The notes below the pieces were generated by a model. That model was not told the origin of the DNA, did not search any database, and worked only from the letters and a program-made list of their open reading frames with translations. The translations under genes and the position numbers were made by a program. Below are positions 5,759-12,423 of a DNA stretch of 12,585 bases, one piece after another. The first letter of the stretch is position 1. Each line of letters begins with the position of its first letter. This stretch comes from JACOYH01 sp964469735 (GTDB lineage Bacteria > Patescibacteriota > Minisyncoccia > Minisyncoccales > MHMH01), in assembly GCA_964469735.1 (NCBI GenBank), contig CAYXYS010000013.1, positions 1-12,585 on the forward strand, read 5' to 3'.

Positions 5759-7910
5759 CCCAGCTTGGATTATTCTTAATCCAAGCTTTAATAGCCTCTT
5801 CCCAGTTGGTGTATTGGGCGTTCAGTTCCGGTTTTTCCGGCTCGTCACCTAGAGGGTTAAACCTGTCTGCGTAATAAAGGATAGAATGAGGGTCATCCTT
5901 ATTTATTTTTCCGCTTAAGGCAGGTTTTTCTGTTTTGACGGGGATGGGTTCGTTAAATTTAGAGCTGGGGTATAGTTTTAAGGCTGTCTGCATAAATTCA
6001 TTCCAAATAGGAGAGGCGAGAACCAGTCCCGGTTTTTGGTCCGGGAGCGTGCCGTCGTTATTGCCAGCCCAAACTCCGGCTACTATGGAAGTAGTATAAC
6101 CGATAGTCCAAGCGTCTTTATATTCCTGGGTAGTGCCGGTTTTAACAGCTACGTCGTAGCCCGGGAAGTACAGGGGAGAATTCCAGCCGAAAAGCGGAGC
6201 CCTTGCTTCGTTATCTGAAAGAATGTCGCTGATAAGCCTTGCTGTTTGGCTGTCGAGAACCTTTTTCGGGGTTCGCCTGTTTTCCTCTATTATATTACCT
6301 TCAGAATCTTCTATTCTTGATATAAAAACCGGAGGGACGCTGTATCCTTCGGTGGCAAAAACTCCGTAAGCCGATACCATATCTATCAACTTAACTTCGC
6401 CGCCTCCCAAAACCAAACTCAGCCCGTACCAGGAGGGTTTTTGATTAAGGGTGGTAATGCCCATACTTTTGGCCAAATTAATTGTCTCAGACAATCCCGC
6501 CATATACAGAACTTTTACCGCTGGAACATTAATAGATTGAGCTAGCGCTTCGCGGAGAGTAACAGGACCAGAGAAGTTTCCCGTATAGTTTCTAGGATGA
6601 TAACAGTCTCCGTCGAACCCATCCTTTTCTTCTATGGCTGTAGAGGTGCAATTAGGATTGAATTCCGTTTTTACATCCCAAACTATGGTGTCTGGCGTAA
6701 GGCCGTCCTTGAAAGCCCTGGCATAAGCGAAAGGCTTAAAAGACGAGCCCGGCTGCCTTCCTCCTCCGTAAACGGTAACGTTGAGCTTTGGTTCAAATTG
6801 GCAGGTTTTCCCGGGGATGCAGCCTTCGGGATAAGATTCTGCTTCATACCAATTAGCCGATCCTACCATAGCAAGGACTTCTCCCGTATTGGGGTTTATA
6901 GCCACCAGCCCGGCATTATGGGCATTGTAATATTTATTGTGCTCAACTCCATTTTGAACGGCAGTTTCAGCCGCCTGCTGGAGTTCCCAATCGAGGGTAG
7001 TGTATACTTTTAATCCCTTGGTCTGTAAAAAATAATCGGAATAATTGTTTTCCAGATACTCGCGGACATAAAGGGCGAAGTGGGGAGCTTTGATAATATT
7101 TGTTGTCTGCGCAAATGTGGCTTCGCCTTCCCTGGCTTTGACAGCTTCTTCTTCGTTAATATAACCCAAATCCTTCATTCTGTTCAGCACGTAATCTCTT
7201 CTGGCATACAGCTCGTCCCGGTGGCTTCCGTAGGGCGAAAGATAGCTGGGCCCCTGCACCAAAGAAGCAAGCAGTGCAGCTTCTTCTATTGAAACGTCGG
7301 CCGCCGATTTATTAAAGAAGGTTTGGGCTGCTGCCTCTACCCCGTAAGTGTTAGAGCCGAAGGGGACCTGATTGAGATAGAACTCCAATATCTCGTCTTT
7401 GGAATATCTTCTTTCAAGCTCAAGGGTTAAAATAATTTCTTTTACTTTTCTGCTGGCTGTTTTATCCATAGTTAGAAAGCTGGACCTTATTAGCTGCTGA
7501 GTCAAGGTGGAGCCGCCGTAAGTTAGGCTGCCCGTCTGGAAATTTTTAATTACCGAACGGAATATACCGATCATATCTATGCCGAAATGATCGTAAAAAT
7601 TGGCGTCTTCCGCGGCCAGAATCGCATACTTGAGATTATCGGATATTTGATCCAAGGAAACCACGGTTCTTTTTTCTTCCCCGTATATTTGGTAAAGAAG
7701 AGTTTTTCCTTCCTTGTCGTAGATTTTAGTTGGCAAAACAAAAGGTTTTTCCGTAAATAACTCCGGCCTGGGCAGGTCCTTGGCAAAATAGACGAAAACG
7801 GCAGTCGCAAAAAAAACAGAAAACAAAAAACAGCCCAAAACTATTTTTAGGGCCAGATGCCACTTATTTCCCCTATTAAAGAAATGGCGCCGCGTTTTGC
7901 GTTTTGCCAT
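5745..7910 (-). CDS. class A penicillin-binding protein (PBP1A-type glycosyltransferase/transpeptidase)
   Basis: This 721-residue bifunctional enzyme polymerises lipid II and cross-links peptidoglycan outside the cytoplasmic membrane. A basic cytoplasmic start is followed by a membrane anchor at about 20-43. The GT51 domain spans about 65-250, with EDANFYDHFG (probable catalytic Glu101), GGSTLTQQL at 132-140 and a QVPFGSNTYGVEAAAQTFF segment. The transpeptidase domain has SSFK at 389-392 (nucleophile Ser389), SIN at 459-461 and KTGT at 590-593. Four Cys at 364, 370, 421 and 436 lie near the active-site region. The C-terminal tail (about 650-721) is Pro/Glu-rich. A good promoter lies upstream and the gene is divergent from tyrS. 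It meets dnaN tail to tail. Confidence 0.96.
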   Translation of the reverse strand: MAKRKTRRHFFNRGNKWHLALKIVLGCFLFSVFFATAVFVYFAKDLPRPELFTEKPFVLPTKIYDKEGKTLLYQIYGEEKRTVVSLDQISDNLKYAILAAEDANFYDHFGIDMIGIFRSVIKNFQTGSLTYGGSTLTQQLIRSSFLTMDKTASRKVKEIILTLELERRYSKDEILEFYLNQVPFGSNTYGVEAAAQTFFNKSAADVSIEEAALLASLVQGPSYLSPYGSHRDELYARRDYVLNRMKDLGYINEEEAVKAREGEATFAQTTNIIKAPHFALYVREYLENNYSDYFLQTKGLKVYTTLDWELQQAAETAVQNGVEHNKYYNAHNAGLVAINPNTGEVLAMVGSANWYEAESYPEGCIPGKTCQFEPKLNVTVYGGGRQPGSSFKPFAYARAFKDGLTPDTIVWDVKTEFNPNCTSTAIEEKDGFDGDCYHPRNYTGNFSGPVTLREALAQSINVPAVKVLYMAGLSETINLAKSMGITTLNQKPSWYGLSLVLGGGEVKLIDMVSAYGVFATEGYSVPPVFISRIEDSEGNIIEENRRTPKKVLDSQTARLISDILSDNEARAPLFGWNSPLYFPGYDVAVKTGTTQEYKDAWTIGYTTSIVAGVWAGNNDGTLPDQKPGLVLASPIWNEFMQTALKLYPSSKFNEPIPVKTEKPALSGKINKDDPHSILYYADRFNPLGDEPEKPELNAQYTNWEEAIKAWIKNNPSWATTL
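5762..5790 (+). terminator. hairpin just past dnaN, inside the convergent PBP coding tail
   Basis: A perfect 11-bp stem (5762-5772 with 5777-5787) closes a 4-base loop (5773-5776), 3 bases after the dnaN stop. Only a short T-run follows (TTTAAT), so it is a weak terminator or an mRNA-end stabiliser. The same bases encode codons near the PBP C-terminus (KAWIKNNPSWA). Confidence 0.5.
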
Positions 7911-7946
7911 AGATCGGTAAAATCTCTATTTTTTGCCTCGTTGCCA

Positions 7947-7974
7947 ATTATACCATTCTTCGGGCTTTTTTCAA
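7947..7974 (-). promoter_or_regulatory. promoter of the PBP gene
   Basis: On the minus strand TTGAAA (7974-7969) is followed after 16 bases by TATAAT (7952-7947), preceded by TGG as an extended -10. The predicted start near 7940 gives a leader of about 30 bases. Confidence 0.75.
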
Positions 7975-8000
7975 ATAAATCTAAACTTGTCATAAAACTG

Positions 8001-8109
8001 ATTAGATGATAAACCCCACACCGTATCTATGAAAAATTTGCACTAACGCTATAATTTTAAAGCCAGACATATTGACCAAAGATACGGTACGGGGTAAATT
8101 TAATCTAAT
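8001..8109. repeat. long imperfect inverted repeat between the PBP gene and tyrS
   Basis: The left arm (8001-8028) and the reverse complement of the right arm (8080-8109) share ATTAGAT, CCCC and ACCGTATCT in the same order and at nearly the same spacing. That is 20 core identities over about 28 bases. The arms are 51 bases apart. The right arm runs into the tyrS start codon. It could be paired operator sites, an mRNA stem hiding the start if transcription begins upstream, or the ends of a small mobile element. Confidence 0.6.
8050..8055 (+). promoter_or_regulatory. possible -10 element of tyrS
   Basis: A perfect TATAAT lies between the inverted-repeat arms, but no good -35 is spaced correctly. 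An alternative is TTGACC (8072-8077) with TAAATT (8095-8100) 17 bases later, which would give a leaderless tyrS mRNA. The sequence does not decide between them. Confidence 0.35.
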
Positions 8110-9298
8110 GAAGAGCGATTTCCAAAAAATAGAGGAGGTCTTAACTAAAGGAGTAGAACAAGTGTTGCCGGCCAAGGAGGGCCTGGCTTCTTTAATGAAG
8201 AAAAGAAAAATAAGGCTGTATAACGGCATAGATCCCACCAGCAAGAGGCTTCACCTGGGCCACAGCATACCCCTCCGAAAACTTCAGCAATTTGCCGACT
8301 TGGGCCATGAGGTTATTGTGGTGTTCGGCACGGGAACCGTATTGGCGGGGGATCCTTCCTTAAGAGACAGCGTCAGGCCTAAAATAACGGAAAAAGAGAT
8401 AAAAGAGAACATAAAAACCTGGAAGAAGCAGGCCTCGAAAATATTAGATTTTTCCAAGGTTAAAATAAAATATAACGGGGACTGGCTTCTGAAGCTGAGG
8501 TTAAAAGAAATATTAGATATTGCTTCCCATATTTCAGCGGTGAAGCTTTTTCAAAGAGACATGTTTCAAAGGAGGCTGAATAAAGGGGAAACCGTTTGGC
8601 TTCATGAAACCCTCTATCCCTTATTACAGGGTTATGACTCCGTTGTTATGGACGTGGACTTGGAGGTGGGCGGCACCGACCAGGTATTTAATATGCTTAT
8701 AGGCAGAGAGCTGATGGAAAAAATGAAAGGGAAAGAAAAGTTCGTTATGACCACCCCGATGATACTGGGGACCGACGGCAAACAGATGAGCAAGTCTTCG
8801 GGCAACTGCGTCTGGCTGGACGACGGCCCAGAAGAGATGTACGGGAAAATAATGTCCATTCCCGACGAACTTATAATTTCCTATTTTCAAAACCTAACCG
8901 AAGTTTCCCAAGAAGAAATCCAAAAATACGAGAATGATTTAGAGAAAAAGAAAGTAAATCCATCGCAGCTGAAAAGAAGGCTGGCTGGAGAGATAGTGGA
9001 AATTTATCACGGCAAAAGGGCCGCTTCTAAGGCAGATAGAGAGTTTGACCGGGTGTTCAGGCAGAAGCGGGCTCCTTCGGAGTTTCCCGAAGTGAAAATA
9101 TCCAAGAAGAGCATAAACATACTGGAATTGCTTATTGAAGCTGGAATGGCCCTTTCGAGAGCGGAGGCTCGCCGGTTGGTGGAGCAAGGGGGGGTTAAGA
9201 TAGACGGAAAAGCCCGGCGCGATTGGCGGGAAACAGTGGAGGCCAAAAAGGGAGCTGTTATCCAAGTGGGAAAGAGAAGGTTTGTTAAAATAATTTAA
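8108..9298 (+). CDS. tyrS: tyrosyl-tRNA synthetase
   Basis: This 396-residue class I aminoacyl-tRNA synthetase attaches tyrosine to tRNA-Tyr in the cytoplasm. The Rossmann catalytic domain has the HIGH-type motif HLGHS at 49-53, YNGIDPTSKRLH before it, QGYDSVVMDVDLEVGGTDQ at about 174-192 and the KMSKS-type loop QMSKS at 226-230. A C-terminal S4 RNA-binding domain covers about 334-396 (ALSRAEARRLVEQGGVKIDG). The frame is open upstream to a TTG at 8072, but the ATG at 8108 gives the expected N-terminus and is preferred. No strong ribosome-binding site precedes it. The gene ends 3 bases before a strong bidirectional terminator. Confidence 0.95.
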   Translation: MKSDFQKIEEVLTKGVEQVLPAKEGLASLMKKRKIRLYNGIDPTSKRLHLGHSIPLRKLQQFADLGHEVIVVFGTGTVLAGDPSLRDSVRPKITEKEIKENIKTWKKQASKILDFSKVKIKYNGDWLLKLRLKEILDIASHISAVKLFQRDMFQRRLNKGETVWLHETLYPLLQGYDSVVMDVDLEVGGTDQVFNMLIGRELMEKMKGKEKFVMTTPMILGTDGKQMSKSSGNCVWLDDGPEEMYGKIMSIPDELIISYFQNLTEVSQEEIQKYENDLEKKKVNPSQLKRRLAGEIVEIYHGKRAASKADREFDRVFRQKRAPSEFPEVKISKKSINILELLIEAGMALSRAEARRLVEQGGVKIDGKARRDWRETVEAKKGAVIQVGKRRFVKII

Positions 9299-9301
9299 CC
9301 C

Positions 9302-9337
9302 AACAAAAACCCCGCCTAATGGCGGGGTTTTTGTTTT
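9302..9337. terminator. strong bidirectional intrinsic terminator
   Basis: A perfect 15-bp stem (9302-9316 with 9321-9335) closes a TAAT loop. A GC core (CCCCGCC/GGCGGGG) is flanked by A and T runs on both sides. It ends tyrS from the left and the structured minus-strand transcript from the right. The stop codon of the acidic ORF (9336-9338) touches it. Confidence 0.93.
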
Positions 9338-9470
9338 ACATTTCTTCGCCTCCTACCTCTCCCCCCTCTTCTCCGCCTTCAGTAGGCGTCTCGGGAGTCT
9401 CGGGAGTCTCGGGAGTCTCCTCTTCAGGAGTGTCCTCGGAGACGAAAGTGTTAACTTTCTCGTAAAACAT
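9336..9470 (-). CDS. possible 44-codon acidic Thr-Pro-Glu repeat ORF
   Basis: From an ATG at 9470 the frame reads MFYEKVNTFVSEDTPEEE, then repeated TPE units and a Gly/Glu-rich end (GGEEGGEVGGEEM), stopping next to the terminator. The low-complexity, very acidic content looks like a real protein tail. The frame stays open upstream to a stop near 9535 but offers no ATG, GTG or TTG there. There is no ribosome-binding site, and the AUG lies in a possible 6-bp hairpin (AAACAU/AUGUUU). It could be a true small protein regulated by the structured leader, the remnant of a larger gene, or chance within a non-coding RNA. I recognise no family. Confidence 0.4.
   Translation of the reverse strand: MFYEKVNTFVSEDTPEEETPETPETPETPTEGGEEGGEVGGEEM
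9388..9420. repeat. 9-base tandem repeat
   Basis: GTCTCGGGA occurs three times in a row (9388-9396, 9397-9405, 9406-9414), followed by a partial copy. The copies are identical at every base. On the minus strand each copy encodes Thr-Pro-Glu with identical codons, which points to recent expansion by slippage. Confidence 0.85.
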
Positions 9471-9666
9471 ATTTCTATGATGTTTCCAGTTTTTATCGAC
9501 CTTTACCCCGATAGTATAAATCCTTTGGATTTAACTACGGGGCGAGCATTAAACCTTAAGGTCGATTTAAGCAATGCTTGCCCCGTACCATACTTCAGGC
9601 AACTGAAAGATTGGTTCGGGGACCCGGCTCTTTTAAAAAAGAACCAGGTTTCGGTTCTACAAGAGT

Positions 9667-9694
9667 ATTATAAGAATCTGACGGAAACTGTCAA
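9667..9694 (-). promoter_or_regulatory. perfect-consensus promoter at the end of ruvC
   Basis: On the minus strand TTGACA (9694-9689) is followed after 16 bases by TATAAT (9672-9667). Both hexamers are perfect. The -35 overlaps the ruvC stop codon (TGA, 9693-9691). Promoters this close to consensus are common for stable RNA genes. Confidence 0.85.
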
Positions 9695-10188
9695 GACCCT
9701 AAAAGGCGTTCGTCGGCGTCCAGGTGGCTTGCGCAGCATACCGCTACTGCCAGGGCGTCAGCCGCGTCGTCGGGCTTGGGTTCCTTATCCAGCTTCAATA
9801 TGAGCTTAATCATTTTCTGCACTTGGTTTTTATCGGCTTTGCCGTATCCCACTACGGCCATTTTTACCTGGGGAGGGGTGAATTCCCTGATAGGCAGGTT
9901 CTTTTGGGCTGCGGCCAGCAATATAACCCCCTTGGCCTGGCTGACGGGCATAGCGGTTTTGAGGTTCTTAAAGAAGTAAAGGCTTTCTACGGCTATAATT
10001 GCAGGGCCGTGTTTTTTAATTATCCTGGCAATCTCTTTGCTTATCTTTTTTAGTCTTTCGGCGTCAGTGAAGGACGTTTCGGTCCGAATCGCGCCGTATT
10101 CCAGGCAACGCAAACGCAAAGGCTTGCCTTTTTTAATAACTCCATAGCCCGTGGTAGCCGTTCCCGGGTCGATACCCAGTATTATCAT
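9691..10188 (-). CDS. ruvC: Holliday junction resolvase RuvC
   Basis: This 165-residue endonuclease nicks four-way DNA junctions symmetrically to finish recombination, working with the RuvAB motor. The RNase H-like fold shows all four acidic metal ligands: Asp7 in ILGIDPGTATTGYG, Glu68 in AVESLYFF, and Asp141 and Asp144 in DDAADALAVA. FTPPQVKMAVVGYGKADKNQVQ at about 103-124 is the usual substrate-contact region. Length is normal. It starts 2 bases after the yebC stop and is last in the ruvB operon. Its stop codon lies inside the promoter of the next, non-coding transcript. Confidence 0.96.
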   Translation of the reverse strand: MIILGIDPGTATTGYGVIKKGKPLRLRCLEYGAIRTETSFTDAERLKKISKEIARIIKKHGPAIIAVESLYFFKNLKTAMPVSQAKGVILLAAAQKNLPIREFTPPQVKMAVVGYGKADKNQVQKMIKLILKLDKEPKPDDAADALAVAVCCASHLDADERLLGS

Positions 10189-10190
10189 AG

Positions 10191-10916
10191 TTATTCTTTT
10201 GTATTAGAATAAATTTCCTGGACGGCGTCGTTTTCATCCAGAGCTTCAAAGAGCTTTTGGCAGTTTTCTTTGTCTTTTTCTCCTATTTCTATGTTTTCCT
10301 TGGCAATCCAGCCAAGAGAGGCTGATTCCGCTTGAACACCTGCTTCTTCCAGAATTTTTCTAACTTTTTCCAGGTCCTCAGGGTTGGTATGCACTTCCAA
10401 AGTTTCATTATCCCAACTAATATCAATAGCTCCCGATTCAATGGCGAGTATCTCCAAATCATCCTTGGCTTTATCTGATTTAGATGTGTCTATTTCAATA
10501 ATGCCCTTTCTGTCAAACATCCATTTAACCGCTCCCTCGGCCACCATTTTTCCTCCGTGCTCGTTCAACGCCTTTTTCACCTCCCCAAGGGTTCTGTTTT
10601 TATTATCGGTAATGCCCTCAATAATAAGGGATACGCCTCCGGGGCCGTAGGCCTCAATAGTGATCGGTTCCAGTTGCTCCCCTTCTATTTCTCCGGTGCC
10701 CTTTTTAATGGACCTTTCGATATTTTCCATGGGCATATTCAGGGATTTAGCTTTATCTACCATCATTCTCAATTTAGAATTAAAAGTGATATCGCCGCCG
10801 CCTTCTCTGGCTGCTATGGTTATTTCCCTGGCCAATTTCGAAAACAGCTTGCTCCGTTTAGCGTCAGCAGCTCCTTTTTTGTGTTTGATGCTAGCCCAGT
10901 GTGAATGTCCGCTCAT
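10191..10916 (-). CDS. yebC: YebC/TACO1-family protein
   Basis: This 241-residue cytoplasmic protein has the family start MSGHSHWASIKHKKGAADAKRSKLFSKLAREI, given here only as a landmark up to residue 32, followed by LRMMVDKAKSLNMP and ERSIKKGTGE. Later come the YGPGGVSLIIEG, TDNKNRT and GAVKWMFDRKG motifs and an acidic C-terminal half. Members were described as DNA-binding regulators, and more recent work ties the family to translation, including relief of ribosome stalling. yebC is often linked to ruvC in bacteria, as here. The start codon overlaps the stop of the preceding gene in ATGA, so translation is coupled. Length is normal. Confidence 0.95.
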   Translation of the reverse strand: MSGHSHWASIKHKKGAADAKRSKLFSKLAREITIAAREGGGDITFNSKLRMMVDKAKSLNMPMENIERSIKKGTGEIEGEQLEPITIEAYGPGGVSLIIEGITDNKNRTLGEVKKALNEHGGKMVAEGAVKWMFDRKGIIEIDTSKSDKAKDDLEILAIESGAIDISWDNETLEVHTNPEDLEKVRKILEEAGVQAESASLGWIAKENIEIGEKDKENCQKLFEALDENDAVQEIYSNTKE

Positions 10917-11407
10917 AGTTCTATATTATTATACTCCTTTTTCGATTTCTTTTTAAGTATTAAGATAGTTGCTCCCGAAAAAGTCGCCATTATTCCGGCC
11001 CCTATATATAGAGAGAGGGGAGGGGGATTATCTGCTTGGCGCTCTTCGTTTTTGTTTTCAGTCGGCGCATCCGCTCCTTGGGCAGCGTCCGTTTCTTGAG
11101 AGATGCTCTTGGAATCTAACTCTGAGGATTTCAGATTTATGGATAAGCCGGGATCTACCCAGGCCAATCCTTGTTTTTTGATATCTTCGACGCGCCCCTG
11201 GCTGATTCCGTTTATCCTGGCCAAATCGTCTAAGGAATGGAACGGCCTTAGGGAAATTAATTCTTTTCCTCTCGCTTCTCCAATATGGATGATTTCAGTT
11301 AATTCTTCAAGCGAAGCCGAGTTTATGTCGATTGTTTCGCTGGCGCAAATAAAATTGGCTGAAATCAGTCCAGCCAAAAGAATAAAAATAATCCCTAAAC
11401 TTCTCAT
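10913..11407 (-). CDS. secreted helix-hairpin-helix (ComEA-like) protein with C-terminal membrane anchor
   Basis: This 164-residue protein has a signal peptide at 1-22 (hydrophobic IIFILLAGLI, likely cleavage after CA), so its body would lie outside the cytoplasmic membrane. A ComEA-like helix-hairpin-helix DNA-binding module follows at about 25-86: IDINSASLEELTEI, HIGEARGKELI, FHSLDDLARINGI. A polar Ser/Glu/Asp-rich linker covers about 87-130. A hydrophobic segment lies at about 132-151 and a Lys-rich tail (KKKSKKEY) ends it, giving a C-terminal anchor. Classical ComEA is anchored at its N-terminus, so this topology is reversed. No lipobox or LPxTG is visible. The gene overlaps ruvB and yebC by 4 bases each (ATGA). 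Extracellular DNA binding is inferred; a role in DNA uptake is a guess from the family. Confidence 0.8.
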   Translation of the reverse strand: MRSLGIIFILLAGLISANFICASETIDINSASLEELTEIIHIGEARGKELISLRPFHSLDDLARINGISQGRVEDIKKQGLAWVDPGLSINLKSSELDSKSISQETDAAQGADAPTENKNEERQADNPPPLSLYIGAGIMATFSGATILILKKKSKKEYNNIEL

Positions 11408-12423
11408 AAGAGATTTTGTTCGCCTTGATGCTTTATTCCTAGATGGTGATAAGCTGCTTTAGTGGCCATTCTTCCTCTGGGAGTTCTTTTTAAAAATCCA
11501 ACTTGGAGCAAATAGGGCTCGTAAATATCCAAGATGGAATCTTGTTCTTCCGAAGTGGCGGCAGCCAGAGTTTGGAGCCCGACGGGCCCTCCTTGGAATT
11601 TATTGATTATTGCGTCCAGTATTCTTCTATCTCCCGGTTCCAGGCCCATTTCATCTACCTCCAGGAACCCCAGGGCTTGCTTGGCTATGTCGAGGGTAAT
11701 TACTCCTTTCCCTTTTACTTGGGCAAAGTCCCTTATTCTCTTTAAAAGGCGGTTGGCTACTCTGGGAGTGCAGCGAGAGCATTGGGCTATAAGAGCGGCT
11801 GCTTTAGCGTCTGTTTTAATATTCAAAAGCTCGCTTGAGCGGTGGATAATTTTTTCAATATCTTCCGAGGAGTAAAAATTCAGCTGGAAAGTGGCCCCGA
11901 AGCGGTTTCTTAGAGGGGAGCTTAAAAGGGCCAGCCTGGTGGTGGCCCCAATAAGAGTAAAGCGGGGTAAATCAAGGGTCATGGTTCTGGCCATCGGCCC
12001 TTTGCCTATTACAAGATTAAGTTTGAAGTCTTCCAGGGCGGGATAAAGGTATTCTTCTATTAATTTATTAAGGCGGTGGATTTCGTCCAGAAACAGGACG
12101 TCCCCCTCAGAAAGATTGGTAAGAATAGCGGCCAAGTCTCCGGCTTTTTCTATGGCTGGTCCGGTAACCACTCTTATGTTAGACCCCATTTCTTTTGCTA
12201 TAAGGTGGGCGAGGGTGGTTTTGCCGAGTCCGGCCGAACCGTAAAACATGAGGTGATCTACTGCCTCGCCTCTTTTTTTTGCGGCATCGATTATTATTCT
12301 CAGATTATTCTTTACTTTCTCCTGGCCGACGTATTCCGACCAGTCTTTCGGCCTAAGGGTTAAATCCAGATTTTGGTCGTCCGGGGCCGCTTTAGTTTCG
12401 GTGGACCTTGACAAATCTTTCAT
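11404..12423 (-). CDS. ruvB: Holliday junction branch migration helicase RuvB
   Basis: This 339-residue AAA+ ATPase drives branch migration of Holliday junctions as hexameric rings, normally loaded by RuvA. Motifs are intact: Walker A GSAGLGKT at 62-69, Walker B VLFLDEIHRLN at 109-119, sensor GATTRLALLSSPLRNRFG at 159-176 with the arginine finger near Arg172, and a C-terminal winged-helix domain at about 265-330 (GGPVGLQTLAAA, GFLKRTPRGRMAT). It heads the operon ruvB, HHH protein, yebC, ruvC. ruvA, usually adjacent, is absent here. The first codons contain the -35 of a divergent promoter, and a TATAAT lies only 5 bases before the ATG, so a leaderless mRNA is likely. Confidence 0.97.
   Translation of the reverse strand: MKDLSRSTETKAAPDDQNLDLTLRPKDWSEYVGQEKVKNNLRIIIDAAKKRGEAVDHLMFYGSAGLGKTTLAHLIAKEMGSNIRVVTGPAIEKAGDLAAILTNLSEGDVLFLDEIHRLNKLIEEYLYPALEDFKLNLVIGKGPMARTMTLDLPRFTLIGATTRLALLSSPLRNRFGATFQLNFYSSEDIEKIIHRSSELLNIKTDAKAAALIAQCSRCTPRVANRLLKRIRDFAQVKGKGVITLDIAKQALGFLEVDEMGLEPGDRRILDAIINKFQGGPVGLQTLAAATSEEQDSILDIYEPYLLQVGFLKRTPRGRMATKAAYHHLGIKHQGEQNLL

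Larger units (their letters stand above)
9302..9660 (-). ncRNA. highly structured transcript of unknown class, with pseudoknot
   Basis: A perfect promoter predicts a start near 9660 and a strong terminator ends the RNA near 9302, giving about 360 bases. The 5' half folds into abutting helices. H1 pairs 9648-9637 with 9634-9623. H2 spans 9621-9581 and is closed by CCCCG/CGGGG. H3 pairs 9580-9573 with 9550-9543. H4 spans 9542-9506 and is again closed by CCCCG/CGGGG. The loop of H3 (9566-9558) pairs perfectly over 9 bases with 9503-9495, just past H4, forming a pseudoknot. H1 and H2 contain U-G pairs only on the minus strand, supporting this orientation, though H3 has one A-C that would be G-U on the plus strand. 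I see no tmRNA tRNA-like ends, no RNase P P4 core and no SRP tetraloop motif. It may be a stable RNA or a cis-acting leader for the acidic ORF. Confidence 0.65.

Noticed and set aside
8072..8107. Upstream TTG start extending tyrosyl-tRNA synthetase by 12 residues
   Set aside because: The added residues do not resemble the family N-terminus, and the codons lie in the inverted repeat; the ATG at 8108 is a better start.
9388..9420. Short tandem repeat as a CRISPR-like array
   Set aside because: The repeat unit is 9 bases with no spacers and follows Thr-Pro-Glu codons.
9302..9660. The minus-strand structured transcript as tmRNA or RNase P RNA, based on its size and strong promoter
   Set aside because: No GGTTCGA-type T arm, no tRNA-like ends, and no GGAAAGTCC or ACAGAAA cores were found on the minus strand.
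9477..9803. A 108-codon plus-strand open frame with a passable amino-acid composition
   Set aside because: It runs 113 bases antisense into ruvC, lies across the minus-strand structured transcript, and its 3' part is Arg/Pro-rich as expected of a reversed coding frame. No promoter or ribosome-binding site supports it.
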